Translations under genes and position numbers: made by a program
Assembly: GCA_965223165.1 (NCBI GenBank)
Contig: CBDCVQ010000009.1
Span: forward strand, 310,001 to 374,000
Source: JABDMH01 sp965223165
Lineage (GTDB): Bacteria; Bacteroidota; Bacteroidia; Chitinophagales; Saprospiraceae
Reading direction: 5' to 3'
Length of the DNA stretch: 64,000 nt
In this document: positions 1-9,339 of the stretch, one piece after another
Layout: the number at the start of each line of letters is the position of its first letter
How positions within the stretch are numbered: position 1 is the first letter of the stretch
The notes under the pieces: generated by a model
Seen by the model: the letters and a program-made list of their open reading frames with translations, nothing else
Told to the model about the DNA's origin: nothing
Databases searched by the model: none

Positions 1-1
1 G

Positions 2-562
2 AGCGCAGAACGTCGGAATCACGTCAACGACGAATTGACTCAGTTGATTAGGTATCAATTCTCAGATTACGACCTTATAGCTGAGAGAATTCCATACACC
101 TATTCCTGGCCAGAAGGATACTCATCTGTCAAGTCAGATAAGATAGAAAGACCCCAGGTTTTACAGTCTGGTGTAAAAGCGCCCGATTTCACAGCCAAGA
201 CCCTTGATGGAGATACATTTAGATTGACCGACTTTGAGGGCCAAAAGATCTTACTAGATTTCTCTTCGCTCTACTGTGGCGCCTGCAAAATGGCCCTGGA
301 TCATTTCAACAGATCGGAATACAATATGCCTGAGGATATGACAGTGATCTATCTTGACGCCGAGACGAAATCCAACGTACTGGCCTATGCCCAACGCGTG
401 GATATCCCCTTCCCCATCATTGCGGAAGCAGCGGACATAGGCAAGACGTACGGAGTATATACGAATCCCACTTTTTTTCTCATTAATGAGCAAGGGATTA
501 TTGAGGAGGTCGTAATAGGCTACTATTCGTCTTTCTTGGAACGTATCAGCACACGACTTTAA
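2..562 (+). CDS. Thioredoxin-like (TlpA/AhpC-type) protein, C-terminal part
   Basis: The reading frame is open from the first bases of the window, so the N-terminus is cut off; a TTG at 35 is only an internal possibility. The visible part has a thioredoxin-like fold signature: a GVKAPDF-type entry strand, then a CGAC redox motif (YCGACKMA), and a cis-proline-like segment TNPTFFLI near the end. Such proteins act in the periplasm as thiol-disulfide reductants or resistance proteins. No signal peptide can be judged because the start is missing. The thioredoxin assignment is secure; the exact subfamily and partner are not known. Confidence 0.8.
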   Translation, partial: SAERRNHVNDELTQLIRYQFSDYDLIAERIPYTYSWPEGYSSVKSDKIERPQVLQSGVKAPDFTAKTLDGDTFRLTDFEGQKILLDFSSLYCGACKMALDHFNRSEYNMPEDMTVIYLDAETKSNVLAYAQRVDIPFPIIAEAADIGKTYGVYTNPTFFLINEQGIIEEVVIGYYSSFLERISTRL

Positions 563-722
563 TAGTAGATCCTATATGGAGATCGTTGAAATCGCTTGCG
601 GCAATTGCTCTCGGTACCTCCAGCAGTATCAAGTCAAGAATGAAAATCACGTGATAGGCTAAAAGCACTCTCCGGACGAGTTCTTCCTAAATTGAACTGT
701 ACAACGCAGCAAAACACACCGA

Positions 723-1373
723 ATGAGTCACGTAAGAGTAAAAATCTGCTGTATCAGTAGCATTGAGGAAGCCGATACCGCTGTTGCTTTCGGCGCCTCT
801 GCTTTGGGTCTGGTGGGTGCGATGCCGAGCGGTCCGGGCATCATCACAGATCAGCTCATACGAAGCATTGCGGAGACCACCCCGCCTGGTATTGGCACCT
901 TTCTATTGACCAGTGAAACTCGCGTGGATGGTATCGTCGGACATCATCAACGAGTATTCACCAACACCATACAGATTGTGGATGAGCTGTCCGAAGGCAG
1001 CTACGGAGAAATTCGGGCCGCGCTACCTGGGGTCAAGCTGGTGCAAGTCATTCACGTGATCGACGAGGCATCGGTGGAGGAGGCCGTGCGGATATCGGCA
1101 CAGGTGGACGCGATCCTGCTGGATAGTGGCAATCCCAATCTGCCAGTCAAAGAACTGGGAGGCACGGGCCGGACGCATGATTGGCGTTTGAGCCGAAACA
1201 TTCGAGAGCAAATCAAAATTCCTCTTTTTCTCGCCGGCGGATTGCATGCTGAAAATGTCCAGCGTGCTGTCGACCAGGTACAGCCCTATGGCGTTGATCT
1301 CTGTAGTGGTGTGCGCAGTGCGGGAAAGCTCGATGCCAGAAAGCTCGAAGCTTTTTTCAATGCCGTCGTCTGA
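723..1373 (+). CDS. trpF: Phosphoribosylanthranilate isomerase-like protein (TrpF family)
   Basis: A 216-residue protein, the usual length for a stand-alone TrpF (beta/alpha)8 barrel. TrpF converts phosphoribosylanthranilate to the carboxyphenylamino deoxyribulose phosphate in tryptophan synthesis. The N-terminal VKICC segment matches the VKICG motif that carries the catalytic cysteine, DAILLDS matches the strand with the catalytic aspartate, and the phosphate-binding loops are visible as LFLAGGLHAENV and GVDLCSGVRS. No other trp gene is nearby, so it may be a paralogue with another sugar-phosphate substrate. It stands alone, transcribed towards the metallophosphoesterase gene, with a repeat element between them. 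Confidence 0.8.
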   Translation: MSHVRVKICCISSIEEADTAVAFGASALGLVGAMPSGPGIITDQLIRSIAETTPPGIGTFLLTSETRVDGIVGHHQRVFTNTIQIVDELSEGSYGEIRAALPGVKLVQVIHVIDEASVEEAVRISAQVDAILLDSGNPNLPVKELGGTGRTHDWRLSRNIREQIKIPLFLAGGLHAENVQRAVDQVQPYGVDLCSGVRSAGKLDARKLEAFFNAVV

Positions 1374-1421
1374 CCTAAGCTCCCAGAAATGCCATGTGTG
1401 CCGGGATGGTCTAAGGAAGAG

Positions 1422-1646
1422 CTAGTAGCCTTTCGCATTAAATTTGTTGCTAGTTCCAATGTCTTTTGTCCGCATACTTCGTTGCAAAGCCTCGCCATAG
1501 CTACGGCTTAGCCACCCACCCGCTTTCGCGGTTCCCTCACTTCTCGCATTGTCATGCTCGACTCTACGAGATCGTTCGGTCATGCCTCGTCTGCGAACAA
1601 AATCCTGTTAGAATTATTCAACATATCTAATGCGAAACTCTACTAG
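1422..1646. repeat. MITE-like repeat, copy A
   Basis: About 225 bases bounded by inverted repeats: 1422-1440 (ctagtagcctttcgcatta) pairs with 1628-1646 at 17 of 19 positions. The interior, read on the minus strand, matches the repeat at 9340-9516 in long stretches, for example atgcgagaag then gagggaaccgc. The right end overlaps the TAG stop of the metallophosphoesterase gene. It contains no convincing ORF, which fits a non-autonomous mobile element or a dispersed intergenic repeat. Confidence 0.6.
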
Positions 1647-2482
1647 GCAGAAGTCAGCTCAAAAACGGTAATCTCAGGCCGTACGTTGAAGCGCACCTGA
1701 TAGGTATGTCCCAGCGCCCGATTGATGTAGAGCCTGCGACCGTCGCCCAGGTCAAACTCGCCTGATGTATATTTTCGGTTTTTGACCGGCAATACAGGGG
1801 GCGGGAGAAACGGCGGTTTGCATTGACCGCCATGCGTGTGACCCGCCAGAATCCAGCCCTTGTACCCTTGCCAGACATCTCGATCGCAGACATCGGGGTT
1901 GTGACAAAGGAGTAAGTGAGCCCCTTCGGCTTGGTGGTCCGACAGGGCCAGCTCCGGACGAAAGTTGGGTGACCAATAGTCATCAAACCCAATGATCGTC
2001 AGGCCCTCAACCGCACTTTTGGCATTTCTCAGGACCGTAATGCCTGCGTCTGCCAATACCTCCGCTACTTGATCCCCCACGGCCCGCTCCGACCAGTGGT
2101 GGCCGTAATCGTGATTGCCCAGGATGCCAAAGGTGCCCAGCTTTCCCAATACAACCTGATCTAAGACCCGCCTGAGCTGCTTTATCTGCGTCGGACCTTC
2201 ATAGCTGACGTAATCGCCAGTGTAGACGACAAAATCGGGTTGGTAAGCCTGGGCTTTCTTTAGGGAACGACCAAGGAAGCTGGGGTCAAATCGATTGCCC
2301 ACATGCATATCACTGATCTGCATGAGGGTCTTCCCCTGAAGATGTGGGGGCAGATGGTCAATCGGCAATTTGCGGTGCACAAACTCCAACCAAAAGGGTT
2401 CAATCTGCCAGGCATAGAGACCGGAGGCAAGACCCAGCCCCCCGAATGTTAGCGTCGACGTAAGAAATTTTCTTCGCTCCAT
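1643..2482 (-). CDS. Calcineurin-like metallophosphoesterase (YkuE/YaeI type), exported
   Basis: 279 residues. The N-terminus MERRKFLTSTL followed by a hydrophobic stretch is a Tat-like or Sec signal, so the protein probably acts outside the cytoplasm. All metal-site blocks of the family are present in order: SDMHVGN, YTGDYVS, ILGNHDYGHH, LLCHNPD and LAGHTHGGQ. These residues bind a two-metal centre that hydrolyses phosphomonoesters or diesters; in YkuE/YaeI relatives the substrate is thought to be a membrane lipid or cell-wall phosphate. The substrate here is unknown. The stop codon lies within the inverted repeat of the adjacent MITE-like element. Confidence 0.88.
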   Translation of the reverse strand: MERRKFLTSTLTFGGLGLASGLYAWQIEPFWLEFVHRKLPIDHLPPHLQGKTLMQISDMHVGNRFDPSFLGRSLKKAQAYQPDFVVYTGDYVSYEGPTQIKQLRRVLDQVVLGKLGTFGILGNHDYGHHWSERAVGDQVAEVLADAGITVLRNAKSAVEGLTIIGFDDYWSPNFRPELALSDHQAEGAHLLLCHNPDVCDRDVWQGYKGWILAGHTHGGQCKPPFLPPPVLPVKNRKYTSGEFDLGDGRRLYINRALGHTYQVRFNVRPEITVFELTSA

Positions 2483-2711
2483 TGTGCGAGTTTTGTGGTG
2501 TTAGACATGGGCCTGTGCCTGACTCGGCTTCGCCGATGTGATGCCATGGCATAGCAACCACCCAGCCTCTATAACGCTATTTTGTAAGGAATATTAGGTC
2601 CCCTGTCCACCGGGTGAATCCTGTGAAGCTGCACACGTGGGGCTATCATCAATTCCTCCGGTCCAACCATCGTTGTGCGCCTGAAAGATGGCTAGCAGCC
2701 CCCAGCCATCA

Positions 2712-3101
2712 TCAATATGAGCGATGAATACCACCGTGGTACATCGTGCCATCCATGGGAGTAACGATATCGAGGACCCATCGATTGCCATCGGCAAAGG
2801 TGAGGGTGATCTCTGAAATAGGTGGATCTGTGTAGATACAACCGTAGCAGTGGAGCTCAGCTCCGATGCCCTCACAGCTGTCATCGATCTGATCAACAAA
2901 TCGGATCAGATTAGCCTCATGACACCGATCTGACTCGGAGGGATTCGGTGGCATGTCTACAAGCATGAGGTCAATAGCTCTCAACATAAGCGGGGCCTCC
3001 GCCGCTAAATTGCGCTGTGTCAAGAGATCGCAGAAGACGTCCTGATCTTTGCTACAACTGCACAAACCCAGAGAAAAAGCAAGAAAAATAACTATTCTCA
3101 T
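2712..3101 (-). CDS. Small lipoprotein of unknown function
   Basis: Starting at the internal ATG (3101) gives MRIVIFLAFSLGLCSC, a signal peptide with a lipobox (LCSC), so the mature protein is a lipid-anchored envelope protein of roughly 115 residues. The mature part is acidic and contains several cysteines (FCDLL, DRCHEA, ELHCYGC). I do not recognise a family. An overlapping frame continues plausibly to 2594 with a tryptophan/glycine-rich tail (DDGWGLLAIF), so a frameshift near 2712 that shortened the C-terminus is possible. Its upstream neighbour is also a lipoprotein, 91 bases away on the same strand. Confidence 0.6.
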   Translation of the reverse strand: MRIVIFLAFSLGLCSCSKDQDVFCDLLTQRNLAAEAPLMLRAIDLMLVDMPPNPSESDRCHEANLIRFVDQIDDSCEGIGAELHCYGCIYTDPPISEITLTFADGNRWVLDIVTPMDGTMYHGGIHRSY

Positions 3102-3192
3102 TGTATTAGAATGGATGTCGTTGGCAGACCAACTTACCACAACGCACTCATAAAATCAACCTATATGAATGGGACTGAGGGACCCCTATCGA

Positions 3193-3741
3193 TCACTTAG
3201 CCCAGGGGGGCACAGGGGTGTTCGGCTCAAATAATTCGTCAAGATAATATGCTCGTTTGAACACAAAATTGCAGTGGTCCGTGGAATCGCCAAATACATA
3301 GACGCAGGGTGAATAAACCGTCAAATTACTAGCGACCATCAAACTTTTCGGGTCGCCGTTGGGAAGCGTATCGGCCATGTGTGATCGGCCAAGGATGCAG
3401 TGACCCAATTCGTGAAACAGCAAGGTTTCCTTCATTTGCGGATTGTCCCAGCAGTGCCTGGCATTAATGCGCACGGTCTTCTGCAAATCATTTCTGCGAT
3501 CGCTTGAACTACAGGACCCACACAGGTCGACGTCAAGCGTGGGGTCGTCCACGATGATGAGATTATCAATGGTCAAGTCGATTCCCCGGGCAGCTGCCTC
3601 TTCAATAAATTTGTCGACCTCCCTTTGATACGCTTCTGGTACATCGTAGACGGGCACAAAGTCCACGATCGGCTGGTCTTCGGAGCAGCAAATGACCAGC
3701 AAACCGATGATGGCGATCCAATATCTCATACTGTGTTTCAT
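3193..3741 (-). CDS. Lipoprotein with zinc-peptidase motif
   Basis: 182 residues. MKHSMRYWIAIIGLLVICC is a signal peptide ending in a lipobox (VICC), so the protein is probably anchored in an envelope membrane. The motif HELGHCILGRSH is a zincin signature: the two histidines and glutamate of HExxH plus a third histidine seven residues later. This is one residue longer than the metzincin HExxHxxGxxH spacing. Other cysteines (DLCGSCSSS, SPCVYVF, DHCNF) could form disulfides. Short putative metallopeptidase lipoproteins with this motif occur in Bacteroidota, but no substrate is known. It lies next to a second small lipoprotein on the same strand. Confidence 0.68.
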   Translation of the reverse strand: MKHSMRYWIAIIGLLVICCSEDQPIVDFVPVYDVPEAYQREVDKFIEEAAARGIDLTIDNLIIVDDPTLDVDLCGSCSSSDRRNDLQKTVRINARHCWDNPQMKETLLFHELGHCILGRSHMADTLPNGDPKSLMVASNLTVYSPCVYVFGDSTDHCNFVFKRAYYLDELFEPNTPVPPWAK

Positions 3742-3919
3742 AACGATCGGTACGACAAGAAAATTCGAACTTTCTTGGCTAAATCGTTTCGCGGCTGGGC
3801 CAACGGCTGATCAACTTGTCACACACGTCCTCCCAGCACCGCATATACTCTGTTCTTCAACTGGTCTTTTAACCCGACTTGGCTAAGCGCACACGTAAGT
3901 TTCAGAAGACCAATGAGAT

Positions 3920-5830
3920 AGGAAATCAGTGGTACACTACATATTTTTTCAGAGCAGTCTGAGTGTTGTTGGTGCCGGTGGCATTATAGATTTGGCGGAC
4001 TTCGTTGATGGGGGTAGAGGGTTTACGTAGGTGAATGACTTTTTTGTCAGTAGGCAGTTCAACAGTTTGAATGGTTTGGGTATTCATTATCCTAACGATA
4101 TTGTTCCAGTCGTAGTTGAGATTAGCATTTTTGAGCATATACCTGATGGTATTGACTAACTGGTAGGCAAGAATGGTAAGATAAATATGAGCTTCAATTC
4201 TTTGGTCTTTTTGATGGTACACCGGCCTGATGTTTAGATCTGACTTTAGGCAGCGAAAGGTAGCTTCCACTTCTCTGATGGTATTATATATATCCCACAA
4301 TTTAGATTCAGAAGGATTGTCATAATTCGTTCTGATAAAGTAGACGCCATTGGTTTTATCGTCCTTAGTTTGATCTGATTTTTCAGACCAGGTGATTTGG
4401 GTAGCGACTCCATTTTCTTGGGCAACTTTGATGACATATCTAGAGGAAATACGGTTGTGTTTCTGTTTCGCCCTTCCAATACGCTCCCATACCTTGTTGA
4501 TGGATTTAGTGCCCCCTTTGGTAAAAATAGCTTTCTGGATAACACTCAGATCTTGTTCATACCGTTGCTTGAGTTTGGTGTGCATGGATTGCTCCTTTTT
4601 CCTTTTGGCCTCACTTTGCACGTACATCCAGGTATCCGGATAACCCTGGGGCTGAAAGATGGCTAGTTCCACTTGATTCTTTTGTCTATCGGTAAGTCGA
4701 ATTATTTTCGAGCTAGACTCCTCCACAGGGTGATCTTTTAGTCGCTTTCGAGAGACGCAAACGTATTTATACCCTTTTTCCCTCACCATAGTTAGGTTGT
4801 CTTCAGTAGCAATACCGGCATCTATCACAATTGTTTGATCCGGCCTGGAAGGAGAATATTTCTTTAGATCTTCAATCATATCAGACAAAGTACCAGTGTC
4901 TGGTGCGTTGCCCTGGTATATTCTGGAGTGCCTGATAAAGCCCTGCGCATTAATAACGCCGGTAAAAACAACCAATGGACAGTCATTTCTTTTCTCCTTA
5001 CTCTTGCCATACTTGGCAATCTTACTATGATCTTTACGTGATTCAAAGTAAGTATTGCTGATATCAAAAATAACCAGCTTATCATTTAGGTCAAACATAT
5101 CAGTAATGCGATGGTATAAAAACTGGTCTATGGATTCCCTATGCTTGTAAAGCAGGTCAGATATGGCATACAGTTGTTTATGTGTAATTATTTGATGGTG
5201 ACCGAAGCAAGCAGCCAGCTCACTATTCATCTGGAGGATTTGTGCGGTCTTATGCTCCGAAGAACAGAAAATCGCTCGGGCCGCAATGCTGATCAAAGCT
5301 TTGCGAATTTCACTTTGGGTCATGCCAACCGACCGCATGCATTGTTCTAATTGTAGCTTGTCAAGTACTTGCTTGCAAAGGTGCTCCACTCCAAAGGTCT
5401 TCACATCACCAACTTCCAACCCTTTGAGGTCAACGTTGTGAAACTCTGCTTTGGCAGGGGCAGGGGGGATCGATGTAGGGGGATGCTCAGCCTGCTGATA
5501 TTTAATACAATACTTCTCATAGTAAAAAAGTGCCAGGTCAAGCAAAGGCTTTGCCGGACTCTCAGGAAATAATTCCGGATGGCCAAATATCTTGGACTTC
5601 AAAATGTTGAGGACAACATTTCTGTTCTGTTTATCTCTAAGCAAGGGATCAGATCCCAGATATAGAATAGCCCTTTGCTTTACTTTGCCATCTACTCTGG
5701 CCGCCTGGGCTAGAGTATACTGGAAAAAGATCTTACTGTCTTTGCTACGTTGCTTTTTGACCTCCCTAATAAACATGTGAGTAAAGGTACGGAGCCATGC
5801 GCACATATACAAGTACCGTACCTCACTACA
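3920..5830 (-). mobile_element. Insertion sequence, IS1634-like
   Basis: Boundaries are proposed from an 8-base direct repeat, AATGAGAT, at 3912-3919 and 5831-5838, which could be the target-site duplication. Just inside both ends are related inverted sequences: ggtacactac at 3931-3940 and gtaccgtacc at 5813-5822 (8 of 10 match when inverted). The one long gene inside is a DDE transposase. The terminal inverted repeats are imperfect, so the exact ends are uncertain by a few bases. Confidence 0.6.
3926..5776 (-). CDS. IS1634-family transposase (DDE, IS4-like)
   Basis: I chose the ATG at 5776 (MFIREVKKQ), which matches how IS1634 transposases begin; the longer frame to 5851 would run past the element's end. 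Length is then about 616 residues. The catalytic blocks are visible: VIFDISNTYFE (first Asp), IVIDAGIATEDN (second Asp) and the YREK-like segment IREVEATFRCLKSDL with the glutamate. It catalyses cut-and-paste transposition of its own element. The frame is intact, so the element may be active. Its base composition looks more AT-rich than the flanking genes. The stop codon lies close to the presumed left end. Confidence 0.9.
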   Translation of the reverse strand: MFIREVKKQRSKDSKIFFQYTLAQAARVDGKVKQRAILYLGSDPLLRDKQNRNVVLNILKSKIFGHPELFPESPAKPLLDLALFYYEKYCIKYQQAEHPPTSIPPAPAKAEFHNVDLKGLEVGDVKTFGVEHLCKQVLDKLQLEQCMRSVGMTQSEIRKALISIAARAIFCSSEHKTAQILQMNSELAACFGHHQIITHKQLYAISDLLYKHRESIDQFLYHRITDMFDLNDKLVIFDISNTYFESRKDHSKIAKYGKSKEKRNDCPLVVFTGVINAQGFIRHSRIYQGNAPDTGTLSDMIEDLKKYSPSRPDQTIVIDAGIATEDNLTMVREKGYKYVCVSRKRLKDHPVEESSSKIIRLTDRQKNQVELAIFQPQGYPDTWMYVQSEAKRKKEQSMHTKLKQRYEQDLSVIQKAIFTKGGTKSINKVWERIGRAKQKHNRISSRYVIKVAQENGVATQITWSEKSDQTKDDKTNGVYFIRTNYDNPSESKLWDIYNTIREVEATFRCLKSDLNIRPVYHQKDQRIEAHIYLTILAYQLVNTIRYMLKNANLNYDWNNIVRIMNTQTIQTVELPTDKKVIHLRKPSTPINEVRQIYNATGTNNTQTALKKYVVYH

Positions 5831-5897
5831 AATGAGATCCCAACAAACCAAACACTGATAATCAACCCGTTAAATTGTCCGAAAGGCTGAAAAAAGA

Positions 5898-7232
5898 TCA
5901 ATTTTGTCGATTTCTACCCCTGCGCCAGCCAAGTCGGGATAAGCCTGTTCCCGGTGGGCCCGAAGTATAGATGACGGTCGGATTATCGGGCACACCGTTA
6001 TGGCCCGTGCCTCGCTCAATATTTGGCAGCCAATTGGCAGCGGAGGTATCGGTCTCGCTCAACACACGGGCTTGGAAAGACGCGATCCCTCCTCGAGATG
6101 ACAACAGCAACACCTCATTAGATGGATGCCCCCAGGCGGGCTCCTCGGAAGGGGGCCGTATCTGAAGTGCGATGTGCAACCGCTTATCCGCACTGTACGA
6201 GATGGAACCCGGCAGTAGGGTCTGCCACCGGCGATACCTACGGGGGAGAAATTGGTTTAGCGGTTGCTTGGTCCAGCCGCCGTCTGACCTGCCCTCTGCC
6301 AGCATTACCTCGCTCCTACCCTGCCGCTCCTGGGCGTAGATCAGATATGCTCGACCCAAGGCATCCACAGCTATACCGCCCGACCGCAGGACAATGCCTC
6401 GATCCAGTCCTCCGCTGGCCAGGACGGAGAGATCGTCTGCCGTCCCTGGCAGATCTACGGGATGGCCATCTGACTGAAGCCACCGCTCGCCCTGGTCGTG
6501 GCTCTTCATGTAGCATAGGGTTTGTAATCGACTATATCCGTTATCATCCGTCTTCTCGTGAAAACGGCAAGCCAGGTGCAGACTGCCGTCCAAAGGACTC
6601 CACGCCAAGGACTCCTGAAAGTGTGCATATCCAGGATACATCGACCTGAGGATGGGTGATGGACCGATCCAGGGTCCGCCCAATGGCTTTCGCCATAATT
6701 CCACCTGCCAAGGACGTCCGTCAAAGGATCGTCGCATGGTGCAATAAAGTGTATCATCTGGTCCGCAGATCAGCGTGGGATAGCTGCTTGATTGACCAAA
6801 GCGCACCTCCCCCTCCCACTCGGACGCGTCATGGGGTCGCTTTGATCGGCGGTACCGCATGGCGTGGTGGTGCGGATAGTAGCAGATATGTAGAAAGCCC
6901 ATGCTATCTATCGTCAGGGCCGGTCCGCCGTGATTGTCATAGCCTTCACCCACCCGGTAGGTCGGCGACCATTCCCTTCGCTGGTGCCAATATGTCCTTG
7001 CTTTCACCACAAATCCACCTTGCTCAGAGTCGAGCCAGGTCATATGGGTGCGCCCGTGGCTGGTAATAATTTTATTGGCCTCTGAATAGCCCGTGGCACG
7101 ACCGCAACCATGTTCAGATAGTAAGGTCCGAGGCACAGGCCCCTCGCCAATCATGGCTAGTAGTTCAGGTCCCACACAGCTTCCCGCGAATGCCAACGCG
7201 GATCGACGTAGAAATGTCTGACGGTTCATCAC
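5898..7232 (-). CDS. BNR-repeat secreted protein, possible polysaccharide lyase/glycosidase
   Basis: 444 residues with an N-terminal twin-arginine-like signal (FLRRSALAFAGS). The body has the pattern of the BNR_4 beta-propeller family: a DNHGGPALTIDSMGFLHICY block, then MRYRRSKRP followed by ASEW, repeated aspartate-box-like turns, and TADDLSVL. That family includes ulvan lyases (PL24/PL25) and related enzymes as well as many uncharacterised members. The conserved DNHGG histidine region fits the lyase group, but the substrate cannot be read from sequence. It is exported, possibly for algal polysaccharide breakdown. The IS element lies about 60 bases downstream and does not interrupt the gene. 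Confidence 0.7.
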   Translation of the reverse strand: MMNRQTFLRRSALAFAGSCVGPELLAMIGEGPVPRTLLSEHGCGRATGYSEANKIITSHGRTHMTWLDSEQGGFVVKARTYWHQRREWSPTYRVGEGYDNHGGPALTIDSMGFLHICYYPHHHAMRYRRSKRPHDASEWEGEVRFGQSSSYPTLICGPDDTLYCTMRRSFDGRPWQVELWRKPLGGPWIGPSPILRSMYPGYAHFQESLAWSPLDGSLHLACRFHEKTDDNGYSRLQTLCYMKSHDQGERWLQSDGHPVDLPGTADDLSVLASGGLDRGIVLRSGGIAVDALGRAYLIYAQERQGRSEVMLAEGRSDGGWTKQPLNQFLPRRYRRWQTLLPGSISYSADKRLHIALQIRPPSEEPAWGHPSNEVLLLSSRGGIASFQARVLSETDTSAANWLPNIERGTGHNGVPDNPTVIYTSGPPGTGLSRLGWRRGRNRQN

Positions 7233-7346
7233 AGGATAATTTATACTGCAAGAGGCTCATGCTGGATATCGATATTCGCCATGATCAACCCAAATTCTCT
7301 GCTTGCGCTGCGGGAGTTTTTGTACGCAATGAACATTTGTACAGCC

Positions 7347-8036
7347 CTATGCTTCCTCCTCCAAATCATCTAAAATGGGCACCATTTCCATCATATCATC
7401 GATGATAAAGTCGGGATCGCTCTCCTGCAGTTTAGTCCGAGTTTGGGCCCCTGTCGTGATGCCGATGGCACATCGCACGCCTCCATTACGTCCTTCATCG
7501 ATGTCGATGCAGCTGTCTCCCACCTTGATGGCGTGGGACGCTGGCACCTGCAATGTTTCGCAGATGGCTTGAATCATATCGGGCGCCGGCCGGGCATGGT
7601 CCACCATATCTGCCGTGACCAGCACATCAATGTCTTTCCCTTCTACCAACCCTACTTTCTTGAGGATCTGCTTGGCCACCGGTCGGGTATAACCGGTATT
7701 AAACCCAATTTTGATATGACGGCTTCGCAATACGTTCATGAGTCTGGTCGCTCCGGGAAACACGCGCATCTCCGCCACATCGTAGGCCTCCGCCAGCATT
7801 TCTTTGAAGTCAGCATGGATCATGTCCACCCGCTCCGTGTTGGGCAGAACCCCTTCCACCTCCTTCAATATGTCATGAATGGCATCCCATTTCTCCTTGC
7901 CTGCACCAAAGTCCAACACCACTGACAAGGGCACTTCGACCCCATGTCGATCCAGGCTGTCGCGGATGGTCTTATAGACTAAATTGTTCTCATCGATGGC
8001 CGTTCCGGCCATATCAAATATCACCAGCTTGATCAT
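7347..8036 (-). CDS. HAD hydrolase, phosphonatase-like (PhnX-related)
   Basis: 229 residues. HAD motif I is DMAGTAID (nucleophile Asp, with AGT as in phosphonatases rather than the common DGT), motif II is in the FNTGYT segment, the motif III lysine is near ARPAPDMI, and motif IV is KVGDSCIDIDEG. DMAGT plus VGDS resembles the phosphonoacetaldehyde hydrolase-like group. The adjacent upstream gene encodes the FAD oxidoreductase type usually found beside these hydrolases in phosphonate clusters. The likely role is cleavage of a carbon-phosphorus bond of an aldehyde made by the oxidoreductase; the substrate is inferred from family and neighbour only. Confidence 0.75.
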   Translation of the reverse strand: MIKLVIFDMAGTAIDENNLVYKTIRDSLDRHGVEVPLSVVLDFGAGKEKWDAIHDILKEVEGVLPNTERVDMIHADFKEMLAEAYDVAEMRVFPGATRLMNVLRSRHIKIGFNTGYTRPVAKQILKKVGLVEGKDIDVLVTADMVDHARPAPDMIQAICETLQVPASHAIKVGDSCIDIDEGRNGGVRCAIGITTGAQTRTKLQESDPDFIIDDMMEMVPILDDLEEEA

Positions 8037-8115
8037 TTGTTGGATTGTAGTCGTTAACGTTATTGAGCAATCAATTTTAGTCGGTCTTATCTCAAGGGTT
8101 CCAGTTGAATGTATA

Positions 8116-9285
8116 TCAAGTCATCCTTATCGAAAGAGTATTGCGCACATTTTCCTCGGCGTAACCCAGTGATGCAGTCATACCTTTTCCTCCGATCCCG
8201 GTGACAATGTGGACATGGTCCTGTACCTCCTCATTCAAAATATCTTGGTTTTCTGATTGACAATAGTATCCCAACCAGGAGCGATCGATGGTCCAGTCTT
8301 CCAGGGCATGGATTTTCTGCGCCTCCTGCACAATGAATCGATTGAGCTGCATGTCCGTCACTTCTTCCAACCCAGCGCTTTCGCCCACCTTGGCGTATCG
8401 ATGAGAATCTCCAATGATCACCGAGCCGTCGGCAGCCTGCTTAAAAAGGATATGCACCCCTTGCCGCATCTGATAGCTGTCCCGATCCTCGGTCGCCTTA
8501 ATGCCTTCATACGAGGGACATTCTCTAAAACTTTCATATCGACGGATGCTCCAACCCGTCAAGACGGATCCGGGTATCTTCACCGTGGGTTGCGGCACCG
8601 TCTGCAGCATCTGCAATTGCACCAACAACAGGTCGCTCTGTGCAAAATAATGGGGAAAAAGCAACTGAAACTCCGAGCCCGAGCAAATGAAGACCTTGCC
8701 TGCATGGAGCATCCGACCCTGTGAAGTCGTCAGCCGGACCCCGCCGTGGGTGCCCGATACTTCACGGATGGTCGTACGGGGCAGATAAGTGAGCCCATAG
8801 GTCTGCACGGTGTACTCGATGATACGACGTCCGGCTACCCGCGGGTCAAGATTAATCTCACCCGGGAAAAAAAGTCCCCCCCGACAGTAGTCCGCCCTCA
8901 GACTGGAATATCGGAACCGGCATTGGCGTGCGGTCCACAGCTCAGAGGGATAGTCATTTTGACGATTTATCGCGGCCATCTCCTCCAGCAGTGTCAGCTC
9001 CTGGTCGTCGCTCGCCAAATAAATCGATCCTTGCTGCCTGGCCGAGATATCAAAGGTCTGCTGGATCTGGCGATACGTCTGCAGACTACGGCGGCCCAAT
9101 CGCTGCCATTTACTGCTCATACCACTGGGTACGATCTGGCCAAAATTTTGGACGGTCGCTCCCCGCGGCGCTTCATGTCGCTCGGCCAGGGCGACTCGCA
9201 GACCGGCTCGCGCACAGTGATAGGCATGGGCGATGCCCATGATGCCGGCGCCCACCACCACCACATCATATTTGTCGTTGGTCAT
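8116..9285 (-). CDS. FAD-dependent amine oxidoreductase (DAO family, phosphonate-associated type)
   Basis: 389 residues. The N-terminal DVVVVGAGIMGIAHAY is a GxGxxG dinucleotide-binding fold, followed by LAERHEAPRGATVQNFGQI, typical of the DAO family subgroup found next to phosphonatase-like HAD genes. Other family blocks include VFICSGSEF and the C-terminal VTGIGGKGMTASLGYAEE, the second flavin contact. Related enzymes oxidise N-methylated or unmodified 2-aminoethylphosphonate to phosphonoacetaldehyde. With the downstream HAD hydrolase 79 bases away it could form a two-step route to acetaldehyde and phosphate. The exact substrate is inferred. Confidence 0.78.
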   Translation of the reverse strand: MTNDKYDVVVVGAGIMGIAHAYHCARAGLRVALAERHEAPRGATVQNFGQIVPSGMSSKWQRLGRRSLQTYRQIQQTFDISARQQGSIYLASDDQELTLLEEMAAINRQNDYPSELWTARQCRFRYSSLRADYCRGGLFFPGEINLDPRVAGRRIIEYTVQTYGLTYLPRTTIREVSGTHGGVRLTTSQGRMLHAGKVFICSGSEFQLLFPHYFAQSDLLLVQLQMLQTVPQPTVKIPGSVLTGWSIRRYESFRECPSYEGIKATEDRDSYQMRQGVHILFKQAADGSVIIGDSHRYAKVGESAGLEEVTDMQLNRFIVQEAQKIHALEDWTIDRSWLGYYCQSENQDILNEEVQDHVHIVTGIGGKGMTASLGYAEENVRNTLSIRMT

Positions 9286-9339
9286 ACCCTGGTAGTATGT
9301 TTCTTGACTTCTGCCAGCTTATGTAGAGTCATTTTGGTG

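Noticed and set aside
2594..2899. Separate minus-strand gene
   Set aside because: It overlaps the lipoprotein frame and starts inside it; it was noted only as a possible frameshifted tail.
6122..6649. Plus-strand ORF opposite the BNR protein
   Set aside because: It is the antisense of a well-supported gene and is proline/arginine-rich as expected for a shadow frame.
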